From BRH-c25 sp035627615 (GTDB taxonomy: Bacteria; Bacillota; Clostridia; Lutisporales; Lutisporaceae), in contig DASPLL010000045.1 in the NCBI GenBank assembly GCA_035627615.1, positions 1 through 64,000 of the forward strand: a stretch of DNA of 64,000 nt, given 5' to 3'. Shown here in pieces: positions 41,481 to 48,218 of this stretch (position 1 is its first letter; each line of letters starts with the position of its first letter). Under the pieces are notes generated by a model, which worked only from the letters and a program-made list of their open reading frames with translations, had not been told where the DNA came from and did no database searches. The position numbers and the translations under genes were made by a program.

Positions 41481-42170
41481 TCATCGGGATCTGACAAGCC
41501 TTAGTATCAAAAGACTGCCAACCAGTATTGCAGCCATCTCTGCAATATACAGATAGGATATGCTGAAGGCCATATCGGTGAAAAAATCCTGAGGAAAGAT
41601 ATTTATAAGCCTGTCATTTGATGGATCCAGCAGCCATAAGTCATTAGTAAAGAATATTTTATGAAATACTGTGAAATATTTATAGAAATCAATGCTCATC
41701 AATACAACGATTATCAGTACAGGTGCAATTCCCGCCACTGCTGCCGCAATACCACAGGCTGCCAGCTTACGCAGCTGCCTTTTGACTGGCTTTTTCCAGA
41801 ATAGGAGCAGAAGAAAAATTGCTATATAAATAGCTGAAAAGTTCCTGATAAAGCGTCCTTTGACGAAAAGGCCCTTAACATCCACCATATGCTGCTTATC
41901 TCTCTGGCTGAAGAACTCCTCCTCGCCTTTTATAAAGCTTCCTTTAAAATCCAGATCATTTCTTTTATTATCAAGATATGACAGAAGCTTTTCCGTTGAA
42001 TCCATGAGATTATTCATTTTCATCCCAATATATTCAGGTATACGGTATTTAGTGTATTCAGCCCTGTAGTAGTCCCGGTTGAATGCCACCATCTGCACAT
42101 CTGTAAGCAGCAGGACAATCGGTGTTAATACAACAAACAAAGCTATAAAAATAATACTTAATCTTCTCAT
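41481..42170 (-). CDS. DUF1461 / TIGR01906 family integral membrane protein
   Basis: Polytopic protein of 229 residues. An N-terminal helix (LSIIFIALFVVLTPIVLLLT) is followed by an external region, then helices at AIYIAIFLLLLFW, LAACGIAAAVAGIAPVLIIVVLMSI (in part) and IAEMAAILVGSLLILRLV. The HMVDVKGLFVKGR and LWLLDPSNDRLINIFPQDFF segments mark the family. ATG at 42170 has GGGGAG at 6 nt. Function unknown. It follows the racemase gene by 83 bp and precedes the GerM-like gene. Confidence 0.85.
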   Translation of the reverse strand: MRRLSIIFIALFVVLTPIVLLLTDVQMVAFNRDYYRAEYTKYRIPEYIGMKMNNLMDSTEKLLSYLDNKRNDLDFKGSFIKGEEEFFSQRDKQHMVDVKGLFVKGRFIRNFSAIYIAIFLLLLFWKKPVKRQLRKLAACGIAAAVAGIAPVLIIVVLMSIDFYKYFTVFHKIFFTNDLWLLDPSNDRLINIFPQDFFTDMAFSISYLYIAEMAAILVGSLLILRLVRSR

Positions 42171-42253
42171 CCACATCTCCCCAATCCCGTGTCTCATTCT
42201 TATACCCAGCACCTCGAACCTAATATCTATAGTATCAGAAATTTCTAAAAAAA

Positions 42254-42985
42254 TCACTTCATACGTTTATCAATACATTTTAGCTTCTCATAATTGATTT
42301 CCTTTCCGGCATAAGCTATTGCACTCATAGCCAGCACATCGCCTGCATCCACATAGCTACTGCATATATCGAACTTGCTGAAGACAATGGGAAGCTCGGT
42401 ACAGCCGAGCACTAGCACCTCAGCTCCACGGCTCCTGAGAGATGAGACCACTTTTATAGTATTCTCAGGATCTATATCCTCGCCGTACTTTTTCACATCA
42501 TATATCAAATCCATTATATGCTGCTGCTCTTCAGGTTCAGGCATAACAAGCCCGAGTCCGAACTTTTCAAAAACCCTCCTGTATATTCCCGATTTGCAGG
42601 TGCCTTCTGTGGCAAGCAGGCCTGCACACTTTGCTTCAGGATAATTCTTTCTTATATATTTTGCTGTTTCCTCAATCATATTTATGACAGGGATTTTAAC
42701 GGCTCCTGCAACTTCCTCATAATGATAATGGGCAGTATTGCACGCGATGATTATTGCATCAACTCCCATGCTTTCGAGCCTTACTGCGGATTTAATCAGC
42801 TCACGTGCCGGACTTTCTCCATTGTGTAATATATGCGTTGTTCTGTCCGGTATATTTGTATTATTATCAATTATTAATGGAATATGTTCATTATCACACC
42901 CTGCTTTTGTAAGCACGATAATTCTCTCAAAAAGTCTGGCAGCCGCCAGAGGTCCCATTCCGCCAATTATTCCTATAGTTTTCAT
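42254..42985 (-). CDS. Aspartate/glutamate racemase family protein
   Basis: Cofactor-independent amino acid racemase. The start KTIGIIGGMGPLAAARLFERI and the two catalytic Cys motifs, IIACNTAHYHY (about residue 84) and LVLGCTELPIVF (about residue 193), are those of aspartate racemases (YgeA/RacD type). ATG at 42985 has GGAG at 7 nt. Length 243. D-aspartate could serve in peptidoglycan or storage, but substrate choice between Asp and Glu is not certain. Confidence 0.9.
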   Translation of the reverse strand: MKTIGIIGGMGPLAAARLFERIIVLTKAGCDNEHIPLIIDNNTNIPDRTTHILHNGESPARELIKSAVRLESMGVDAIIIACNTAHYHYEEVAGAVKIPVINMIEETAKYIRKNYPEAKCAGLLATEGTCKSGIYRRVFEKFGLGLVMPEPEEQQHIMDLIYDVKKYGEDIDPENTIKVVSSLRSRGAEVLVLGCTELPIVFSKFDICSSYVDAGDVLAMSAIAYAGKEINYEKLKCIDKRMK

Positions 42986-43345
42986 AAACCCACTCCTCAC
43001 CTAAACATGTTTGTGTTCAATACAGTAATTATAACAAATTCAAATCCTATCTCCAAGCTGTTGAATTTATAAAACTGCAAAGTTATATGTTTCGCACTAA
43101 GAATATTGCGTTGAATTCAGATATGCGGACCATTTTCCTTGATTCAAATATCGTGAAAACCATATGAAAATCCTACTCCATAAGAAATAATAGAAAAAAG
43201 CAATTAAGGAAATAATAAACCTATATAAATCGTACAAAGTAGTATATATAGACTAGATGCGATTTATAATATCAATGTAAACATTTCGCACTATCGAACT
43301 ATTATTTAGTGGATTTAGTGCGAAATATATTAAGAGGTGATTTTT
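42986..43345. promoter_or_regulatory. 360-bp intergenic region with TTTCGCACTA repeats
   Basis: AT-rich gap between divergent genes. It has three copies of one word: GTTTCGCACTA at 43089-43099, ATTTCGCACTA at 43283-43293, and its inverse TAGTGCGAAAT at 43316-43326. The last two form an 11-bp inverted repeat ending about 10 bp before the lipoprotein ribosome binding site. TATAAT occurs at 43265-43270. It looks like an operator pair for an unknown regulator. No gene was found. Confidence 0.5.
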
Positions 43346-44293
43346 TTGAATAACCAAAAGTTTATATATAAGTTCTTGTTACCGGTACTTATCATATTAT
43401 CCCTTATAAACACTACTGCCTGTTCTCCTCAGAAAAAACCTGACCTGAAGAAAGCCCAGGAGAAAGCTGAGGAAAAAAAGCCGCCGGATGAGCTGGATAA
43501 ATTGAAGGAAAGCATCAAGAAGGTGGAAAAAGCTCTCGAGTCCTTACATGAGGAAAGTAAAAAACCAATGTTCATACTACAGGAGAAAATCGAAAAGCAG
43601 GCCTCCGAAGGCAATAAAAAGCAGGGCGAAGAGCAAGGCGGTGAGTCAGGAGGGCAAGATGGCGGAGGCGGTGAAAGCAAGAGCGGAGGCGGCGGTCAGC
43701 AGCAGGCACAGGCTCCGAAGCTTACCCCGGAACAGCTGGCGCTTAAGCTGGAGCAGGAAAAATACAAAAAATTTGAGAGTATCAAAAAGGATGTATTGTC
43801 ACTTCACAGCGCATGGAACAGTTATGAGGCAAAGGCCATAGCAGATTTTGCCATGCAAACGGCGATCAATGATTTTGAATCGGCACTGAATAATCTTACC
43901 AGAACAGTGGAGGCCCAGGATGCATATCAGAGCCTTCTGGAAGTAAACCAGCTTTACAAATACCTCCCTGATTTCTATATGCTGTACGAGTCAAAGGTGC
44001 CTCCCGATCTTGACAGACTCAGGTTTGCCGCAAAAAAAATACAGCTTCTGTCTGAGAAAAAGGACTTTGCAGGCGCAAACGATGTGCTGCTCTATTTTGA
44101 AAACATCTGGATGACTGCCAGACCAAAGCTTAAAAGTGATAATGCGGAAATCATCAGCAAGTTTGAGTTTGCATTTGCTGATTTGAAAAATGCGGTTATC
44201 TCAAAAAATGATATGATAGTAGAGGCTAAGACAGAGGTTCTTCTGAAGCTTACAGACGAAATTGAAAAAAAGGCTGAAAAGGCCAGTGAATGA
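43346..44293 (+). CDS. Putative lipoprotein of unknown function with Gly-rich linker
   Basis: Signal peptide NQKFIYKFLLPVLIILSLIN leads to TTAC, a weak lipobox. A charged, coiled-coil-prone region (about residues 30-95, rich in Lys and Glu) is followed by a low-complexity segment of Gly, Gln and Ser (GGESGGQDGGGGESKSGGGG) at about 97-120 and a helical C-terminal domain to residue 315. No family is recognised. The start is TTG at 43346, 6 nt after AGAGGTG; GTG 43337 overlaps the ribosome binding site. It may act as a cell-surface or spacer protein. It precedes plsC on the same strand. Confidence 0.8.
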   Translation: MNNQKFIYKFLLPVLIILSLINTTACSPQKKPDLKKAQEKAEEKKPPDELDKLKESIKKVEKALESLHEESKKPMFILQEKIEKQASEGNKKQGEEQGGESGGQDGGGGESKSGGGGQQQAQAPKLTPEQLALKLEQEKYKKFESIKKDVLSLHSAWNSYEAKAIADFAMQTAINDFESALNNLTRTVEAQDAYQSLLEVNQLYKYLPDFYMLYESKVPPDLDRLRFAAKKIQLLSEKKDFAGANDVLLYFENIWMTARPKLKSDNAEIISKFEFAFADLKNAVISKNDMIVEAKTEVLLKLTDEIEKKAEKASE

Positions 44294-44331
44294 TAAGGAC
44301 CCCAATGCAATTGGGGTCCTTATCATTCACT
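44285..44331 (+). terminator. Very long hairpin over the lipoprotein stop codon
   Basis: AGTGAATGATAAGGACCCCAA and its perfect complement make a 21-bp stem with a 5-nt loop. The TGA stop at 44291-44293 is in the left arm. The following T-run is weak, so it may be an mRNA 3' stabiliser as much as a terminator. Confidence 0.65.
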
Positions 44332-44379
44332 GCTCTTTATGCTATAATTACGGAAGAATCAATTTATGCGAGGTATTGT

Positions 44380-45084
44380 ATGAAAGCACTTAAAATCATT
44401 CTCCCTCTTATAAATATACTGCCGGAAAGCATTATACGCTTTCTCGGCAGGACTGCAACAGGCTATCTGCTGGGTAAATACGCAGAGTTGGACGTGCTTG
44501 GAAAAGAGATATTAACCGAAAGAGAAAGCAAACCTACAATTTTTATTGCCAACCATCTGAGCAATATTGACGGTGTAGTACTTAACAGCCTGCTGAAAAA
44601 CAATTCAGTGGCTTTTATGGCAGGAATAAAGCTTGGAAAAGATCCTGTCACATCCTTTTTCCTGAAAAGTATAAACCATATACCCATAACCCCCGGAAGT
44701 CCCGATAAGAACGCGATTAAGTCAGCTCTCAGGTATCTTAAGGATGGCGGCTCCATTGTCATTTTTCCGGAGGGTACGCGCAGCCGGTCGGGCTCCCTGA
44801 TAAGCGTAAAAAAAGGCTTCATTCTCCTTGTCAAGCTTGCAGATGTACCCGTGGTGCCAATAGCACTGGAAGGCACAGAAATGGTTCTTCCCATCAATGA
44901 TAATGACATGGGTGGTGAAAAGCTCAGAAGATCAAAGATTACAGTCAAAGTCGGAGAGCCTTTTACACTCCCGTCCAAAGCGGAATTTCCGGCTGATTCT
45001 GACTGGGAGGAAATGTGCGCTGACTATTCCATGCGCAAGATAGCAGCAATGCTTGAGCCGAAATATAGGGGAGTCTATGAATAG
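44380..45084 (+). CDS. 1-acyl-sn-glycerol-3-phosphate acyltransferase (PlsC family)
   Basis: Membrane-associated acyltransferase for phosphatidic acid synthesis or a related lipid. Motifs: the catalytic HX4D as IANHLSNIDGV, the GIKLGKDP segment, FPEGTRSRSGSL, and VPIALEGTE. Length 234, normal for the family. ATG at 44380 follows GAGGT by 5 nt; a longer frame from 44290 is the translation of the upstream hairpin. Its stop codon directly abuts a heptamer array. Confidence 0.9.
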   Translation: MKALKIILPLINILPESIIRFLGRTATGYLLGKYAELDVLGKEILTERESKPTIFIANHLSNIDGVVLNSLLKNNSVAFMAGIKLGKDPVTSFFLKSINHIPITPGSPDKNAIKSALRYLKDGGSIVIFPEGTRSRSGSLISVKKGFILLVKLADVPVVPIALEGTEMVLPINDNDMGGEKLRRSKITVKVGEPFTLPSKAEFPADSDWEEMCADYSMRKIAAMLEPKYRGVYE

Positions 45085-45323
45085 ATACGGGATACGAGAT
45101 TCGAGGTCGCGGGGTTCCGAGGTTACGGGGAAGCTTGGGTATTCCTTAAGGATATAGGAACGGAAACCACTGAACACACGGCGGGAAGAAGCCATGGGGA
45201 AGGAAGCCATGGGGACGTTTCTGTTGTCTGCGGACAACAGAAACGTCCCCGTGGCCTCGGTCCCATAAGGAATACCCTGGCTTTCCTCGTATCTCGTATC
45301 TCGTATCTCGAATCCCGTATCTA
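45085..45323. repeat. Heptamer-array inverted-repeat element (copy 6) with nested 18-bp palindrome
   Basis: The left array (45085-45119) reads ATACGGG, ATACGAG, ATTCGAG, GTCGCGG, GGTTCCG. The right array (45285-45319) reads CCTCGTA, TCTCGTA, TCTCGTA, TCTCGAA, TCCCGTA. Next to each array is the word GGGTATTCCTTA (left) or its inverse (right). Nested in the centre is a perfect hairpin, arms GGGGACGTTTCTGTTGTC (45211-45228) and its complement (45233-45250). The element fills the plsC-dsrE gap. Confidence 0.8.
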
Positions 45324-45325
45324 AA

Positions 45326-45796
45326 TTATATAAACAGATTTACATTTGCCTGGTCCGCTTCTCCCAGGTAGGTCGCCACCCCTGCATACTCCACCCCGTC
45401 TATTATTTCCTCAGGCTTTATGCCCATCACATCCATGGACATAGTGCAGGCTATGAACTTCACACCCATATCCTGGGCGCTGCTTATGAGCTCAGGCAGG
45501 CTGCTGACCTTCTTCTTTCTCATTATACCCTTCATCATTGCCGTACCCATGCCGCCCATATTCATTTTTGACAAGCCCAGCTTCTCAGCCCCTCTCGGCA
45601 TCATCCAGCCGAACATCTTCTCCATAAAGGATTTCCTTACTTTTATCTTCTGTGCCCTTCTCAGCACATTGAGGCCCCAGAAGGTGAAAAACATGGTAAC
45701 ATCATCACCCATGGCGGCGGCTCCATTAGCTATGATAAGACCTGCCATGGCCTTGTCCAGGTCTCCGCTGAACATTATCATGGTTTTACTGCTCAT
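45326..45796 (-). CDS. DsrE/DsrF/DrsH-like family protein
   Basis: A 156-residue protein of the DsrE fold (DrsE_2 type): KTMIMFSGDLDKAMAGLIIANGAAAMGDDVTMFFTFWGLNVL (in part), then a Met-rich loop (KMNMGGMGTAMMKGIM) and VKFIACTMSMDVMGI with one Cys in the usual position. Such proteins take part in sulfur relay or persulfide carriage with TusA and rhodanese. It is the last gene of the arsR-CoADR-tusA-dsrE operon, 9 bp from tusA. ATG after AAGGG. Confidence 0.88.
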   Translation of the reverse strand: MSSKTMIMFSGDLDKAMAGLIIANGAAAMGDDVTMFFTFWGLNVLRRAQKIKVRKSFMEKMFGWMMPRGAEKLGLSKMNMGGMGTAMMKGIMRKKKVSSLPELISSAQDMGVKFIACTMSMDVMGIKPEEIIDGVEYAGVATYLGEADQANVNLFI

Positions 45797-45805
45797 ATCC
45801 GTACC

Positions 45806-46030
45806 CTACCCTTTCCTTATCACTGCTTTGTATGTTCCATCTTCTTCAACAAGACTTACCAGTTCATTATTTGTCTTCTTGCACCAGGCATCAATGTCTT
45901 TCTTAAAACCACTGTCTGTAACCTCTATAGTTATCAGATCGCCGTTTTCAGACACCTTTGCCACTTTGAAAAGCTCGACTATCGGACCGGGACACTGAAG
46001 TCCCCTTGCATTAATATATTTTTCTGCCAT
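45806..46030 (-). CDS. Sulfurtransferase TusA family protein
   Basis: A 74-residue sulfur carrier. The signature NARGLQCPGPIVELFK holds the conserved CPxP Cys at residue 13, and the rest (GDLITIEVTDSGFKKDIDAWCKKT in part) follows the SirA/TusA fold with a second Cys near residue 48. ATG at 46030 has GGAGG at 5 nt; an upstream open frame is not conserved. It should receive or pass on persulfide sulfur with the rhodanese domain of the neighbouring reductase. Confidence 0.93.
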   Translation of the reverse strand: MAEKYINARGLQCPGPIVELFKVAKVSENGDLITIEVTDSGFKKDIDAWCKKTNNELVSLVEEDGTYKAVIRKG

Positions 46031-46131
46031 TTTTCCTTCCTCCTTGTTTTGTTTACAAAATATACATTGATTCTGCCCAGTCAGTGAAGTGTGCTTCACT
46101 GCTGACAGACAACACCTTGCCTGGAAGGGGC

Positions 46132-47811
46132 TTACACCAATTTGTATGGATAGGCGGTAATTCCACCTTCCAGTATTCTTATATTTCTGAAGCCCAGCTC
46201 CTGCAGCTTGAGATAAGCCAGGAAAGCTCTCCTTCCAACCTTGCATACCAGAACTATTGTCTCCTTGCTCCTGTCGATTTCACTTAATCTGGCTTCAAGC
46301 TCATTCATCGGTATATTGTCAGCTCCGGGAATTGCAGATATGAAGAACTCAGCTTCCTCTCTCACATCAAGAACATTGACGCTTCCGGCCTCAAGCTTGC
46401 CGGGAAGCTCAGGAGCTTTAACGGTATCTACTCTGCCGGCCAGCTTGCTCTGCATAACATTTGCTGATAGTATTGTAGAGCCCATTGCCATCGAGAAAGG
46501 CGGTGCATAAGCCAGATCCAGCCTCGCCAGATCCTCTATCCTTGCTCCAAGGGTTATTGCTGTAGCAATTATGTCTATCGGCTTGTCTACTACCCCTTCT
46601 CCGATTATCTGTGCCCCAAGTACCATATGTGTGCTTTTCTCCACCACCAGCTTTGTGATGATCTGCTTATGTCCTGGGAAATAATGGGCTTTATCATTGG
46701 AAGGAACAAGTATCGTCTCAACCTCATAGCCCTCTTTGACTGCGTCTCTTTCAGAAAGACCCGTCTTTGCGGCATTTACCTCAAAGAGCTTCACGATCGT
46801 AGTTCCAAGCACCCCTTCCAGGCTTTCCTTCAGGGCTTCTTCCTTATTACCCAAGGCTGCATTATGCCCTGCGATCCTACCTGTCTTATTTGCTGTAGAG
46901 CCCATAGGATACCATGCCGGCTTTCCGGTAATCAGGTTTGTATTCTCCGCACAATCCCCTGCTGCATATATATCCTTTATATTTGTTTCCATATACTTAT
47001 TGACCTTGATAGCCCTGGTGGCACCCAGCTCTATCCCGGCCCCGGAAGCTATGCCGGTGTTGGGTCTTACCCCTATTGACAATATCACCAGGTCTGCTTC
47101 AATATCACCTGCGGAGGTTTTCACCGCAGTGACTCTTCCATCGTTACCTATGAAGCCTGTAACCTTTTCTCCGGTCAGTATATTGACGCCCATGGCTGCC
47201 ATATGATTCTGCGCATATAATGCGATCTCCTCATCAAAAGGCGGAAGTATGTGGGGCACAAGTTCTACTATAGTGACATCCAGGCCTCTGTGTTTCAGGT
47301 TTTCTGCCGCTTCCAGCCCAATGAAGCCTCCGCCCACAACTACTGCCTTCTTAACGGCTCCCGAATCCAGCAGTTCTCTGATTGCAAATGCATCCGATAC
47401 GCTTCTCAGTGTGAAAATATTGGCGAGGTTGATATTTTCCAGCGGTGGTACTATCGGTGATGCTCCTGTTGCTATTATCAGACTGTCATAGTAATACTCG
47501 TTTGTCTTCCCGCTTTTCAGATCCTCTACCATTACTTTCTTTTGAGCAGCATCTATCTTCTTCACTTCATGCTCTGTGTATATATCAATTCCCTGCTCTG
47601 CCTTGAAGTCCTCAGGGGATCTGACAAGCAGCTCCTGCTTTTCCTTGATGATTCCGCCTATGTAATAAGGCAGTCCGCAGCCGGCATAGGATATATATCT
47701 TTCCTTGGTGAATACCTTTACATCCAGGCCGGGATTATCCCGCTTGGCCTTTGAAGCAGCTTTTGTACCTGCTGCGACGGCACCTATTACAATTAATTTT
47801 TCCTTTTCCAT
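46132..47811 (-). CDS. CoA-disulfide reductase-like FAD oxidoreductase with C-terminal rhodanese domain
   Basis: Two-domain protein of 559 residues. The first 440 form a pyridine nucleotide-disulfide reductase: FAD motif IVIGAVAAGTKAASKA, single active Cys in ISYAGCGLPYYIGG (about residue 45), NAD(P)H motif AVVVGGGFIGLEAAE, and YAAGDCAEN. Residues about 465-559 are a rhodanese domain with active loop VLVCKVGRRAFLA. Fusions of this type (CoADR-RHD) reduce CoA disulfide, CoA persulfide or polysulfide. ATG at 47811 follows GGGAGG. Operon partners tusA and dsrE support a persulfide role. Confidence 0.93.
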   Translation of the reverse strand: MEKEKLIVIGAVAAGTKAASKAKRDNPGLDVKVFTKERYISYAGCGLPYYIGGIIKEKQELLVRSPEDFKAEQGIDIYTEHEVKKIDAAQKKVMVEDLKSGKTNEYYYDSLIIATGASPIVPPLENINLANIFTLRSVSDAFAIRELLDSGAVKKAVVVGGGFIGLEAAENLKHRGLDVTIVELVPHILPPFDEEIALYAQNHMAAMGVNILTGEKVTGFIGNDGRVTAVKTSAGDIEADLVILSIGVRPNTGIASGAGIELGATRAIKVNKYMETNIKDIYAAGDCAENTNLITGKPAWYPMGSTANKTGRIAGHNAALGNKEEALKESLEGVLGTTIVKLFEVNAAKTGLSERDAVKEGYEVETILVPSNDKAHYFPGHKQIITKLVVEKSTHMVLGAQIIGEGVVDKPIDIIATAITLGARIEDLARLDLAYAPPFSMAMGSTILSANVMQSKLAGRVDTVKAPELPGKLEAGSVNVLDVREEAEFFISAIPGADNIPMNELEARLSEIDRSKETIVLVCKVGRRAFLAYLKLQELGFRNIRILEGGITAYPYKLV

Positions 47812-47828
47812 GATCGAACCTCCCAAAT

Positions 47829-48101
47829 TTACTCGAATAATGCATTAATTATTTTCTTTACATCTTCATTTACAACACTGTAGGTTATTTCCAGGCCGTT
47901 CCGCTCACCTTTGATGATGCCCTTGGACCGCAGAATTCCCAAATGCTGTGATACCGTTGACTGCGGAAGCTCCAGGCATTCCTGCATGTGTGTTACATTA
48001 CACTTTTTGTCCATAAGGCCTTTGATTATGCAAAGCCTTACAGGATGAGCCATGGCCTTCAATATCTCAGATAAACCCTCATACTTTGTTGTATCTTCCA
48101 T
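47829..48101 (-). CDS. ArsR family transcriptional regulator
   Basis: A 90-residue winged-helix repressor: LKAMAHPVRLCIIKGLMDKKCNV, then the recognition helix ELPQSTVSQHLGILRSKGII and wing KGERNGLEITYSV. Cys residues are at 24, 34 and 42. The metal motif ELCVCDL of ArsR/SmtB is missing, so a thiol or persulfide signal through those Cys is more likely, given the operon (inference). It is the first gene and its promoter carries an inverted repeat. The ATG is 14 nt after GGAG, rather far. Confidence 0.92.
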   Translation of the reverse strand: MEDTTKYEGLSEILKAMAHPVRLCIIKGLMDKKCNVTHMQECLELPQSTVSQHLGILRSKGIIKGERNGLEITYSVVNEDVKKIINALFE

Positions 48102-48137
48102 TTATTCATGTCTCACTCCTTATATTATTATATTCTA

Positions 48138-48166
48138 ATATTACGATATTGTGATATATTTGTCAA
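48138..48166 (-). promoter_or_regulatory. Promoter with overlapping ArsR-type operator
   Basis: On the minus strand TTGACA (48166-48161), 17 bp, TAATAT (48143-48138). The spacer and -10 carry an AT-rich dyad, AATATCGTAATATT (48150-48137), as expected for an ArsR-family operator that blocks RNA polymerase. It controls arsR, the CoA-disulfide reductase gene, tusA and dsrE. Confidence 0.7.
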
Positions 48167-48177
48167 GTATATAATAT

Positions 48178-48205
48178 TCAAAAAAAGAACCATTACTGGT
48201 TCTTT
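48178..48205 (-). terminator. Rho-independent terminator of the GGDEF-EAL gene
   Basis: On the minus strand AAAGAACCA, loop GTAA and TGGTTCTTT are followed by a T-run. It lies just after the stop at 48219 and before the arsR promoter. Confidence 0.85.
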
Positions 48206-48218
48206 AATCTCCCTCTAT

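Noticed and set aside
45806..46246. TusA as a 146-residue protein
   Set aside because: Only the last 74 residues match the family and GGAGG lies before the ATG at 46030.
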